A stretch of DNA of 55,879 nt from Candidatus Palauibacter rhopaloidicola. Its GTDB lineage: Bacteria; Gemmatimonadota; Gemmatimonadetes; Palauibacterales; Palauibacteraceae. How positions within the stretch are numbered: position 1 is the first letter of the stretch; each line of letters begins with the position of its first letter. Shown one piece after another: positions 17,536 through 26,380 of this stretch. A model generated the notes under the pieces. The model was not told the DNA's origin. It saw only the letters and a program-made list of their open reading frames with translations, and ran no database searches. Where the stretch lies: positions 1 through 55,879 of the forward strand of contig JAPPGH010000015.1 of the NCBI GenBank assembly GCA_026914155.1, written 5' to 3'. The position numbers and the translations under genes were made by a program.

Positions 17536-18858
17536 ATGGAAGCCAACATCCTCGCCCCGCTGATGTTCGTGGCGGTCTTCCTGATCATCTTCAGCGGCTA
17601 TCCGGTCGCCTTCGCGCTGGGCGGCGCGTCGCTCCTGTTCGCCTTCATCGGCGTCGAGGCCGGCCTCTTCGACTGGCACCTGCTCTTCGCCATGCCCGAG
17701 CGGATCTTCGGGGTGATGTCGAACTACGTGCTGCTGGCGGTCCCGTTCTTCATCTTCATGGGGCTGGTGCTGGAGAAGGCGAAGCTGGCCGAGGACCTGC
17801 TGACCACGATCGGCACCCTCTTCGGGCGGCACCGGGGCGGGCTGGCGCTGGGGGTCGTGGTCGTGGGAGCCATGCTGGCGGCGGCGACCGGCGTCGTAGG
17901 TGCCTCGGTGGTGGCGATGGGCAGCATCTCGCTCCCGGTCATGCTGCGCTACAGGTACTCGGCGCGGCTGTCGTCGGGGGTCATCCTGGCGTCCGGGACG
18001 CTGGGGCAGATCATCCCGCCGAGCATCGTGCTGGTGGTGCTGGCCGACCAGCTCGGGATCTCGGTGGGCGACCTCTTCATCGGGGGGCTGGTTCCCGGGC
18101 TGATGCTGGCCACGATGTACGCGGCGTACGTGGGCGGGGTGGCGGTCGTCCGGCCCGAGGCCGCGCCCGCCCTGCCGCCCGAGATGACCGACATCCCCTG
18201 GCGCGAACTCCTCAAGCGGGTGGTCGTGGTGATGCTGCCCCCGCTGGCGCTCATCCTGATCGTGCTGGGGTCGATCTTCGCCGGCATCGCGACGCCCACC
18301 GAGGCGGGGGCGATCGGGGCGGTGGGCGCGATCCTGCTGGCCGGCACGCGCGGGCGCATGTCCATGGCGGTGCTGCGCGAGGCGTGCGTGGGAACCACCA
18401 AGCTGACCACGATGGTCATGTTCCTGCTCATCGGGTCGACCGCCTTCGCGCTGGTCTTCCGCGGCCTCTACGGCGACATCTGGATCGAGGACCTGCTGAC
18501 CAATCTGCCGGGTGGGCACATCGGCCTGCTTCTGGTCGCCAACCTGGTGATCTTCATCCTCGGGTTCTTCCTGGATTTCTTCGAGATCGCCTTCATCATC
18601 ATCCCGCTGCTGGCCCCGGCGGCCGCGCTGCTGGGCATCGACCTGGTGTGGTTCGGGGTCATGATCGGAATGAACCTGCAGACTTCGTTCCTCACCCCGC
18701 CGTTCGGCTTCGCTCTATTCTATCTGAGGGGTGTGGCTCCCCCGGAGGTGAAGACGACAGACCTCTACCGTGCGGTGATTCCGTTCATCATCATCCAGAT
18801 CATCGGCCTGCTGCTGATCATCCAGTGGCCGGGCCTGGTGACCGGGCTGGTGAACTGA
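17536..18858 (+). CDS. dctM: TRAP transporter large permease (DctM)
   Basis: The 440-residue, highly hydrophobic protein has about twelve membrane segments and the DctM features: a start LMFVAVFLIIFSGYPVAFALGG, the re-entrant region GVVGASVVAMGSISLP, SGTLGQIIPPSIVLVVLAD, a second pseudo-repeat IATPTEAGAIGAVGA, and NLQTSFLTPPFGFALFYLRG near the end. It forms the sodium-coupled translocation path with DctQ. Its 3' end faces the binding-protein gene only ten bases away on the opposite strand, so the permeases and the receptor are transcribed separately. Confidence 0.95.
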   Translation: MEANILAPLMFVAVFLIIFSGYPVAFALGGASLLFAFIGVEAGLFDWHLLFAMPERIFGVMSNYVLLAVPFFIFMGLVLEKAKLAEDLLTTIGTLFGRHRGGLALGVVVVGAMLAAATGVVGASVVAMGSISLPVMLRYRYSARLSSGVILASGTLGQIIPPSIVLVVLADQLGISVGDLFIGGLVPGLMLATMYAAYVGGVAVVRPEAAPALPPEMTDIPWRELLKRVVVVMLPPLALILIVLGSIFAGIATPTEAGAIGAVGAILLAGTRGRMSMAVLREACVGTTKLTTMVMFLLIGSTAFALVFRGLYGDIWIEDLLTNLPGGHIGLLLVANLVIFILGFFLDFFEIAFIIIPLLAPAAALLGIDLVWFGVMIGMNLQTSFLTPPFGFALFYLRGVAPPEVKTTDLYRAVIPFIIIQIIGLLLIIQWPGLVTGLVN

Positions 18859-18868
18859 AGGTCGGAAA

Positions 18869-20071
18869 TCAGGCCGACGTCCGGTCCGGGAACGCGAAGC
18901 TCGCAAATCGCAGCTCGGCCGTGCCGAACCAGCGATAGGACGCCTCCTTGAAGTTGCGCCAGTGGTCGTAGACCTGGCGGTATTGCTGGTCGGCCCCGGC
19001 GTAGTCTTCCAGGATCTCGCCGATCGTTGTCCGCGCCTCGGCCATGATGTCGTCCGAGAACGACCGCATCTGCGTGCCGCCGTCGATGAGGCGCTGCAGC
19101 GCGCCCGGGTTCCTGGCATCGTAGTAGTAGAGCATCCGGCGCGCGGTGGCCTGGGCGGCGACCTCGAAGACCGACTTGTACTCGCTGGAGAGGCTGTCCC
19201 ACGCCTGCTGATTGACCTCGTACGAGACGGAAGCCGACGGCTCCCACCAGCCGGGATAGTAGTAGTAGGGCGCGGCCTGGTGGAGGCCGAGCTTTTCGTC
19301 GTCGTAGGGCCCGACCCACTCCGTGGCGTCGATTGCACCGCGCTCCAGGGCGGGATATATGTCACCTCCCGCAAGCACCTGGACCGTCACTCCCATCCGG
19401 TCCATGACGTCACCACCCAGCCCGGGAATGCGCATCTTGAGACCGCGCAGGTCCTCGACCGAATTCACCTCCCTGCGGAACCAGCCGCCCATCTGCCCGC
19501 CGGTGTTCCCGCCCGGGAACGAGATGATGTTGAAGTCGGCGAAGACGCTGCGAACCACTTCCAGTCCCCCGCCCTCGTTCAGCCACGCGTCCTGCTGGCG
19601 CGCGGTCATGCCGAAGGGCACGCCGGCGTCGAAGGCCAGCGCCTGGTTCTTGCCAGTGTAGTAGTAGCTGGTACTCTGGCCGACCTGCACGGTGCCCTGC
19701 TGGACCGCATCCATGACCTGCAGGCCCGGCACCAGTTCGCCCGCGGGGTACGCGCGAATCTGGAAACGGCCGCCGGTCAGCGCGGATGTCAGTTCTCCGA
19801 GCATCTCGGCCGAGCCGTAGATGGCGTCCAGGCCACGTGGGAAGCTCGAGGCCAGCCGCCACATCACCCGCTGCTGCGTCTGCACGGCGGGAGCGCCCTC
19901 GATCGCGTCGCCGGCCTCGGCGCCACAGGCAGTGACGAGGCCCGCCCCTGCCACGCCGGCGGCCCGTCCGAGGAACTTGCGGCGGCCGAGTGATTCGTCG
20001 CCGATGGCTGGAGTGGCCTGCCCTGCTGGCTGGCCGGCCGGAACGGCCTGGTCAACGGTCTTCTTGCTCAT
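18869..20071 (-). CDS. dctP: TRAP transporter substrate-binding protein, TakP-like, Tat-exported lipoprotein
   Basis: The 400-residue protein captures solute in the periplasm for DctQM. Its N-terminus has the twin-arginine motif GRRKFLG (R30-R31), a hydrophobic stretch and a lipobox ending in Cys49 (LVTACG), so it is probably folded before export and lipid-anchored. The body has the DctP fold. The phrase IDATEWVGPYDDEKLG followed by YYYYPGWWEP is, from memory, typical of the TakP branch that binds alpha-keto acids, with the arginine in LRGLKMRIPG placed to hold a carboxylate. ATG at 20071 is chosen because GGAAG lies seven bases upstream. The gene is convergent with the permease genes. Confidence 0.93.
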   Translation of the reverse strand: MSKKTVDQAVPAGQPAGQATPAIGDESLGRRKFLGRAAGVAGAGLVTACGAEAGDAIEGAPAVQTQQRVMWRLASSFPRGLDAIYGSAEMLGELTSALTGGRFQIRAYPAGELVPGLQVMDAVQQGTVQVGQSTSYYYTGKNQALAFDAGVPFGMTARQQDAWLNEGGGLEVVRSVFADFNIISFPGGNTGGQMGGWFRREVNSVEDLRGLKMRIPGLGGDVMDRMGVTVQVLAGGDIYPALERGAIDATEWVGPYDDEKLGLHQAAPYYYYPGWWEPSASVSYEVNQQAWDSLSSEYKSVFEVAAQATARRMLYYYDARNPGALQRLIDGGTQMRSFSDDIMAEARTTIGEILEDYAGADQQYRQVYDHWRNFKEASYRWFGTAELRFASFAFPDRTSA

Positions 20072-20242
20072 CACAGTGCTTCCCATGAGAGGTCTGGTTC
20101 TTCGCCCGGAATGCCGACCGGGCCGGAGTTGGCAGTCGTAAACAGTAGCACAAATGCGGCAGGCCCGGCTAATGTGGCCGTTCACGGGCACCCCGGACTG
20201 CCGGCACCGCGCATTGCGTACACGTCTGAACGGAGGAAGGAC

Positions 20243-21991
20243 TTGACCAACTCGCTCGCGCGCACGGTCGCCTTCTCCCTCGCCCTGGCAGCGGCCTCAG
20301 CCACGTGCGCACCTGCCGGACCCGAACACGACCGGGTCATCGCCGAGTCGACCGATCTCTCCGCCCGCATAGACGCGCTCTTTGCCGGGCATGACGCTCC
20401 AGAGAGCCCCGGAGGCATCGCGGCGGTGATACACAGGGGCCGGATCGTGCATCTGGACGGGTACGGATCTGCAAACCGCGAGTTCCGGGTCCCGTGGACG
20501 CCGGACGTTCGGTACCGAATCGCGTCGATCACGAAGGGCGTCACCGGGCACGCGACCCTCGTGCTCGCAGACGCCGGAGAGCTCGACCTGGACGATCCGG
20601 TTCAGCGGTACCTGACCGACTTTCCGACGTTCCCGGCGCCCCTGACCATCCGGCACCTCATCACCAACACGTCGGGGCTCTGGTACGACGAGTGGCTTCT
20701 GCCGATGGCCGGCATCACCGGGCACGCCACCCTGGACGAGATGTATGCGCTCGCGCGCCGTCAGGACACGCTCAACTACACGCCGGGCACCGCGCACAAC
20801 TACATCGACACCAACTGGCGGATGATGGCGCGGATCATCGAAACCGTAACCGGCGTCTCCTGGCAGGAGGCATTGCGGGAGCTGGTCTTCGCGCCGCTGG
20901 GCATGGACCGGACGACGGCGCCCCCCGACGTCGCACAAATACTCGACGGGCAAGGCACCACGTACCTGTATGCGGGCGAAGGTGTTGCCCCTCCTCGCTT
21001 CGAGTTTCCATTTCAGACGTCGGGCGACGGATCGCTGCTTACCACGTTCGACGATTTCCTCCGCTGGCCTCTGCATCTGCGCGAAGGCTTCGAGGACGGC
21101 GCCTCCATGTTCGACCGGCTCAAGGGCCCGACGCGGCTGGCGAACGGCGCCGACGTCGCCTACGGCTTCGGCCTCGGCGAGGAACGGCACCGAGGGCTGC
21201 GCGGCTGGGGCCACGGCGGCGCCACCGGCACCCATTGGGCGTTCTATCCCGAGATCGACCTGATCGTCGCGGTCTTCACAAACCACCTGGGCAGACTGTC
21301 CGCAGGCTCGCTGCACACGCAGATGGTCGATGCCTTCCTGGCCTCGGACCTGGGCTCGGGCTACTCGGCGCCTGGCGAAGTCGGGCCGGCTCCCCTCTCT
21401 CTTGAGCAACAGCGGGCCCTCTCCGGCACGTTCGTCGACCCTGAAACCGGCGACTACCTCCGCTCGAGGGGCCAGCCCGGCTCGCTCACGCACCAGTTCT
21501 CGGGCGCGCCCGCCCCACTGCTGGACATGGGTGACTGCACCTTCCAGACGGTGCGGAACGTCCACATACCGCCCATCGAGGTCGCGGCCCCCGGCTGTGA
21601 CTCGGGGTCGCCGGACGAGCTCCATGTCCATTGGAGCGCGTGGGACTCTCCGCGTCGCTTCGCGCGTGTGCCTGCCGTCTACGCCGACGCACGCTCAACC
21701 GATCATGTGGGCAGCTACCATTCCGACCAACTGCGTGTCCACTGGCACGTGGAGAGTGCGGGCGAACACCTCACCCTGCGCATCGGCGCCGGTGTCCAGA
21801 CCGGGCAGAACTTCAACCTCATGCCGACGGCGCCCGACGCCTTCATCGCGGAGCCGCGCCGGCCCTCCATGCTGGACCTGCTGTCGCTGCCGCCCCTCGC
21901 CATCAGGTTCGAACGCGACGGCAGCGGCCGCGTAACCACCCTGCACGCCTCGGTCGACCGGGTTCGGGGCCTGCGCTTTACGCGGAGGTAG
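20243..21991 (+). CDS. Class C beta-lactamase-like serine hydrolase, secreted
   Basis: The 582-residue protein combines a signal peptide, a beta-lactamase/penicillin-binding fold (about residues 40-390) and a C-terminal beta domain of nearly 200 residues. The nucleophile motif is S95-I-T-K98. The Tyr motif region reads HNYIDTNWRMMARIIETVTG, and the third motif is HGG at 324-326. Such proteins are often D-aminopeptidases, esterases or peptide hydrolases rather than true beta-lactamases. The TTG start is selected because GGAGG lies six bases upstream, and no better-placed ATG exists. The next gene starts four bases after the stop, so the pair is probably one operon handling peptides. Confidence 0.85.
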   Translation: MTNSLARTVAFSLALAAASATCAPAGPEHDRVIAESTDLSARIDALFAGHDAPESPGGIAAVIHRGRIVHLDGYGSANREFRVPWTPDVRYRIASITKGVTGHATLVLADAGELDLDDPVQRYLTDFPTFPAPLTIRHLITNTSGLWYDEWLLPMAGITGHATLDEMYALARRQDTLNYTPGTAHNYIDTNWRMMARIIETVTGVSWQEALRELVFAPLGMDRTTAPPDVAQILDGQGTTYLYAGEGVAPPRFEFPFQTSGDGSLLTTFDDFLRWPLHLREGFEDGASMFDRLKGPTRLANGADVAYGFGLGEERHRGLRGWGHGGATGTHWAFYPEIDLIVAVFTNHLGRLSAGSLHTQMVDAFLASDLGSGYSAPGEVGPAPLSLEQQRALSGTFVDPETGDYLRSRGQPGSLTHQFSGAPAPLLDMGDCTFQTVRNVHIPPIEVAAPGCDSGSPDELHVHWSAWDSPRRFARVPAVYADARSTDHVGSYHSDQLRVHWHVESAGEHLTLRIGAGVQTGQNFNLMPTAPDAFIAEPRRPSMLDLLSLPPLAIRFERDGSGRVTTLHASVDRVRGLRFTRR

Positions 21992-21995
21992 CCGG

Positions 21996-23018
21996 ATGGG
22001 CGACTCAATGGCTGAATGGGCCGTCTCTCCCCTGGCCGCCGCGCTCCACGACGACGCCCTGGTGTGGGACATGGTCTTCGTCTGGGAGCCCGACCACGGG
22101 AACGACGCGCGTCTCTTCCCCCGGTGGCGAGCCGCAGGGGTCGATTTCGTCTCCGTGCACCCCGCCGGCGATCGCCACAACATCGGCGAGGCCATGCAAA
22201 GGATCGCCCGATGCCGACATCAGATCCTGAGTCGGCCCGACCGCTACGTGCTGGTCAACACCGTCGACGACATCCTCGCCGCCAAGCGCGACGGCAAGCT
22301 GGCGGTCGGCCTGCACCTCGAGGGGTTTCGCTGCCTGGAGCGTGACCTCAACCTGATCGAGACCTACTACAGGCTCGGCGTCCGCTTCGTGCACCCCATC
22401 TTCAACCTCGTCAACTCGATCGGCGGGGGCTCGGCGGACCGAATCGACATCGGGCTCACCCAGTTCGGGATCAAGGTCATCCACGAGATGAACCGCGTCG
22501 GCATGCTCGTCGACGCCGCCCACGCCGGTTACCGCACCACCCTGGAGATGATGGAGGTATCGGAGGCGCCGGTCATCTTCTCGCACCTGGGCTGCGATTC
22601 CATACGCGAGCACTTCCGCAACGTCCGCAACGACCAGATCGAGGCATGTGCCGCCGGCGGAGGTGTGATCGGCATCACAAGCGCGGGCTTCTACCTGGGC
22701 GACACCGGCACCGAGACCTATTTCCGGCATCTCGATCACGTCGCGCAGCTGGTGGGACCACAGCATGTCGGAATCGGCCTCGACAACCTGGACAAGCCCG
22801 GTCTGGAGTTCCTGCGGCGTTTCATCGACGCGCGGCCGGACGAGTGGCCCGGCAGGGCGCAGGGGTTGTGGGAGCCGCTGGCCTGCTTCGAGGTGGAGCA
22901 ACTGCCCGAACTCACCGACCTCATGCTGCGACGAGGATACGGTGAAGACGACGTCCGCGGCATCCTGGGCGGCAACTGGCTGCGTGTATGTCGCGAAGTT
23001 TGGAAGGAGCCGAGGTGA
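21996..23018 (+). CDS. Membrane-dipeptidase-family (M19) protein lacking the canonical HxD
   Basis: The 340-residue protein belongs to the renal-dipeptidase family of zinc TIM barrels, which hydrolyse dipeptides. Recognisable elements are the bridging glutamate E109 in GLHLEGF, H176 in VDAAHAGYRTTLEMM, H197 in IFSHLGCDSIREH, the aspartate in VGIGLDN, and the C-terminal LGGNWLRVCREVW. The first metal motif, normally D-x-H-x-D, reads WDMVFVW here, so the H-x-D pair is missing. From memory, a subfamily beginning DALVWDM occurs in other bacteria, so this is probably a divergent clade rather than damage. No signal peptide is seen. GGAGGT precedes the ATG. Confidence 0.82.
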   Translation: MGDSMAEWAVSPLAAALHDDALVWDMVFVWEPDHGNDARLFPRWRAAGVDFVSVHPAGDRHNIGEAMQRIARCRHQILSRPDRYVLVNTVDDILAAKRDGKLAVGLHLEGFRCLERDLNLIETYYRLGVRFVHPIFNLVNSIGGGSADRIDIGLTQFGIKVIHEMNRVGMLVDAAHAGYRTTLEMMEVSEAPVIFSHLGCDSIREHFRNVRNDQIEACAAGGGVIGITSAGFYLGDTGTETYFRHLDHVAQLVGPQHVGIGLDNLDKPGLEFLRRFIDARPDEWPGRAQGLWEPLACFEVEQLPELTDLMLRRGYGEDDVRGILGGNWLRVCREVWKEPR

Positions 23019-23033
23019 GCCCTTCTTGAGGCA

Positions 23034-23068
23034 ACCCAGGTCTGCCCTGCGGCGGACTGGGTCCTTTT
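23034..23068 (+). terminator. Rho-independent terminator after the dipeptidase gene
   Basis: ACCCAG and CTGGGT, then TCTGCC and GGCGGA (one G-T pair), form a 12-bp stem with a single bulged G and a CTGC loop at 23034-23062, followed by CCTTTT. It begins 15 bases after the dipeptidase stop codon. The remaining spacer up to the SusC-like gene holds an AT-rich patch (TGTATACATAT at about 23082-23092) that may contain that gene's promoter. Confidence 0.75.
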
Positions 23069-23310
23069 GACCTTGCGGAACTGTATACATATCCGTACAC
23101 GTTAGACTCTGACGCTCTCGGTCCCAGCGACGGCGATCGGCCTGAATCGAGCAACGCGGGACGAGGACGTCGTGATGGCGCAGGGCTTTCGTTGGAGTTG
23201 GCCATGGCAGGACCGGCCGAAGCAGGACAATCCCTCCGACCATTCTTCACGTGCCTGTGCCCGGTTCGGGAAACCCCAGTTGGCCCCTTCAATGGGAGGA
23301 GTGTGTAACC

Positions 23311-26300
23311 ATGCAAAGTCTACGGAAACTTCTATCGGCGGGCCGCCTGGCCCTGGCCGCGGCCCCCACGGCTTTGCTGGCGTCGGAAGCCGCCCTGGCC
23401 GCCGCGCCCATGCAGGAGGTGGTTACGGGCATGGTGGTGTCGGCACGCACAGGCCAGCCTCTCGCGGGCGCTCAGGTGGTCGTCGAGGGCACCGAACAGG
23501 GTGTCTCGACGAACTCATCGGGCCGATTCCTCATCACGAACGTCTCCGGGGCCACCGTGACCCTGCGCGTTGTCCTGATCGGCTACCGTGATCACACCGA
23601 GACCGTCGCGACCGGCAGCGCCATACGCATCGATCTGGAGGAAACCGCGATCGATCTCGACGCGATCGTCGTCACGGGTACCGCCGGCGGATCGCAGACA
23701 CGTGCGATCGGCACCACAATCGCCCAGATCGACATGACCGAGGCAATGCGGGTCGGTCAGTCGGGTTCCATCCAGGAGTTGCTGAACTCCAACGTCGCAG
23801 GCTTGAACATGGCTACCGGCCCCGGCAATGTGGGGACGGGCGGCGCCGTCAAGATCCGGGGCATCGGCAGCGTCAGCCTGGGAAGCGGACCGCTCGTCTA
23901 CGTAGACGGTGTCCGTATCGACAACAACTCGAACGCGCGCATCGGAAGCGACCAGGGCACGCGGACGATGCGCGGGGGCGCGGTCAGCCGTCTCAACGAC
24001 CTGAACCCCGAAGAGATCGAGAGCGTCGAGGTCATCAAGGGCCCGGCGGCAGCCACACTGTACGGAACCGAAGCTTCGGCCGGGGTCATCCAGATCACCA
24101 CCAAGCGCGGCAGTGCCGGCGCTCCGCAGTGGGAAGTGACCGTCAGGCAGGGAGTGTCCTACCTGTCGAACGCGGTCGGTCGCTGGCCGGCCGTATACGA
24201 CAAGGGCACGGCCGCGTGCCCAAACTGTGAGATGCTCCCGAGCGGTGTGCGCAAGTTCGAGGTGCTGAAGTCAGAGCAGGCGCTCGGCCATGGAATCCCG
24301 TTTACCTACGGGCACGACCAGACCTACGGGATCTCCTCCAGCGGCGGGACCGACCTCATTCGCTACTACGTGTCCGCGCAGATGGACCGGGACGAGGGAT
24401 TCGTCGACTGGAACCACCAGAACAAGTACTCGGCACGTGCCAACCTGGAACTGACGCCGAACGAACAGCTCAGCATCTCCACCAACATGGGCTTCGTGCG
24501 CTCCAAGTCGCGCTTCAACGGAGGCGGGCCCTTCCCCATCGAGTTCGTATCCTCCATCTACTGGGGCACACCCGCGGCGGCAGAGGACGAGCGCCGCCGG
24601 GGCTGGAACTGGACCCCGCCCTGGGCGATGGAAACCGTTGACGTCACCGAGGGAATCGACCGGATCATCGCCAGCACTACGATACGGCACAATCCGTTCC
24701 CCTGGCTGGTTCACAGGATTACCGGCGGTGCAGACTTCGGAAGCACCGTTTCCGGGCGCATGGTGCCAAGATCGCCGCTGGGTTCCGCCGACTTCTTCGG
24801 CTCGATGAGTCTCGGACACGTGGAAACGACGGACCGGGCGGTCACCCAGGCCAACGTGGACTACGGAGCAACGGCGACGGTGGAGCTTCCCCTGTTCGGC
24901 ACGACCTCCGAGACCTCGTTCGGGGCCCAGTACTATGTGAAAAGGACGCACGAGTTCGGTGCGGTGGGCGACCAGTTTCCCGCTCCCGGGCCGGGCACGG
25001 TCTCCTCGGCCGCAGTCAAGACGGGGTGGGAGGACTTCATCGAGAACAAGACGCTCGGCGTCTATGTGCAGGAACAGCTCAGCTGGGGCAACCGTCTTTT
25101 CCTTACCGCGGCCATGCGAGGTGACGACAACAGCGCCTTCGGCACGAACTACGACTTCGTGCTCTACCCCAAGGTCAGCGGTTCCTGGGTGTTGAGCGAA
25201 GAATCGTTCTTCAACGCCTCCTTCATCGACAATCTCAAGCTGAGGGCGGCATGGGGACAGGCCGGACGACAGCCCGATGTCTTCGCCGCGCGCCGGTTGT
25301 ACGCTCCGATCACGGCCGGGGGCGATCAGCCCGGCCTGACCACCGACGCGGTCGGCAACCCCGACCTGCAGCCCGAAGTGGGCGAAGAACTCGAGATCGG
25401 GTTCGACGCCAGCCTGTTCAATGACCGGATCGGGCTCGGATTCACCTTCTACAACAAGGACACGAAGGACGCCATCATCGCGCGCCCGGTAGCGCCGTCC
25501 AGCGGGTTCGCCGGCACGCAGTTCGTCAACGTCGGCCAGCTGAACAACCGGGGAATCGAGGTGGAGGGGACAGCGACGCTCGTTCGCAGCGAGCTTCTGG
25601 ACTGGGATATCGGCTTCAACTACGCCACGAACGACAGCGAGGTGGTCGACCTGGGCGGCCTTCCGACGATCTTCCTCTTCGGACAGCGGCACCAGGAAGG
25701 GCTGCCGATCGGCGGCATCTTCGTCGAGAACGTGATTTCGGCAGAGTTCGACGCGAACGGCAACATCGTCAACGACCAGTGCGAGGCGACGCCCGAGCAG
25801 GGCGGCGGCACGGTGCCGTGCGCGATGGCCCAGCCGGTCTATCGCGGGCCGTCGATCCCGACCTGGTTCGGGGGCATCAACACATCGCTGCGCTTCCTCC
25901 AGAACTTCCGGCTCTTCGCGCTCGTCGACTTCTCCGGCGGTTTCACCAAGATCAGCGGCGACCTGGCCGCGTCCCACCTGCTCTTCCAGAACTCGCAGCA
26001 GATTCTCGAACGGGAGGACGCGCAGCTCGCGGCGATGAGCGAGATCGTGGGGAACTGGCTCCAGGCAGGCGTGCTCAAGGGAGGGCTGGCGAAGCTGCGC
26101 GAGCTCTCGCTCTCCTACACGCTGTCCGAGGACATCGCGGGTCTGGCTGGCAGCTCGGGCGGATCGCTGACCATCGCGGCGCGCAATCTCTTCAATCTCT
26201 GGGAAGCCCAGTCAGGAACCTTCGGACGCAGGGAGATCGATGTCGAACTCACGCGGCAGTGGCACGCCTTGCGTGAGGGAGGAGCCTACCACCAGACGTC

Positions 26301-26349
26301 CATGCCGCCCGCGACCACCGTGGGCGTGACCCTGCGACTCAGCTACTGA
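23311..26349 (+). CDS. SusC/RagA-family TonB-linked outer-membrane protein
   Basis: The 1012-residue protein starts after GGGAGGAG and has a signal peptide ending near ALAAAP. A carboxypeptidase-regulatory-like domain (about 36-115) is followed by the plug with VKIRGIGSVSLGSGPLVYVDG and the SusC signature IESVEVIKGPAAATLYGTEA followed by SAGVIQITTKRG. A 22-stranded barrel continues to a terminal VTLRLSY. It pairs with the SusD-like lipoprotein encoded 31 bases downstream; such complexes bind and import oligomers. Neighbouring hydrolases act on peptides, which suggests peptides rather than glycans as cargo. That substrate guess is inference. Confidence 0.94.
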   Translation: MQSLRKLLSAGRLALAAAPTALLASEAALAAAPMQEVVTGMVVSARTGQPLAGAQVVVEGTEQGVSTNSSGRFLITNVSGATVTLRVVLIGYRDHTETVATGSAIRIDLEETAIDLDAIVVTGTAGGSQTRAIGTTIAQIDMTEAMRVGQSGSIQELLNSNVAGLNMATGPGNVGTGGAVKIRGIGSVSLGSGPLVYVDGVRIDNNSNARIGSDQGTRTMRGGAVSRLNDLNPEEIESVEVIKGPAAATLYGTEASAGVIQITTKRGSAGAPQWEVTVRQGVSYLSNAVGRWPAVYDKGTAACPNCEMLPSGVRKFEVLKSEQALGHGIPFTYGHDQTYGISSSGGTDLIRYYVSAQMDRDEGFVDWNHQNKYSARANLELTPNEQLSISTNMGFVRSKSRFNGGGPFPIEFVSSIYWGTPAAAEDERRRGWNWTPPWAMETVDVTEGIDRIIASTTIRHNPFPWLVHRITGGADFGSTVSGRMVPRSPLGSADFFGSMSLGHVETTDRAVTQANVDYGATATVELPLFGTTSETSFGAQYYVKRTHEFGAVGDQFPAPGPGTVSSAAVKTGWEDFIENKTLGVYVQEQLSWGNRLFLTAAMRGDDNSAFGTNYDFVLYPKVSGSWVLSEESFFNASFIDNLKLRAAWGQAGRQPDVFAARRLYAPITAGGDQPGLTTDAVGNPDLQPEVGEELEIGFDASLFNDRIGLGFTFYNKDTKDAIIARPVAPSSGFAGTQFVNVGQLNNRGIEVEGTATLVRSELLDWDIGFNYATNDSEVVDLGGLPTIFLFGQRHQEGLPIGGIFVENVISAEFDANGNIVNDQCEATPEQGGGTVPCAMAQPVYRGPSIPTWFGGINTSLRFLQNFRLFALVDFSGGFTKISGDLAASHLLFQNSQQILEREDAQLAAMSEIVGNWLQAGVLKGGLAKLRELSLSYTLSEDIAGLAGSSGGSLTIAARNLFNLWEAQSGTFGRREIDVELTRQWHALREGGAYHQTSMPPATTVGVTLRLSY

Positions 26350-26380
26350 CCGACACCGCACACAACGGGGAGAATACACG

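Noticed and set aside
23082..23108. AT-rich TGTATACATATCCGTACA block before the SusC-like gene, considered as promoter
   Set aside because: No acceptable pair of boxes at 16-18 base spacing could be fixed; mentioned only as a possible promoter region.
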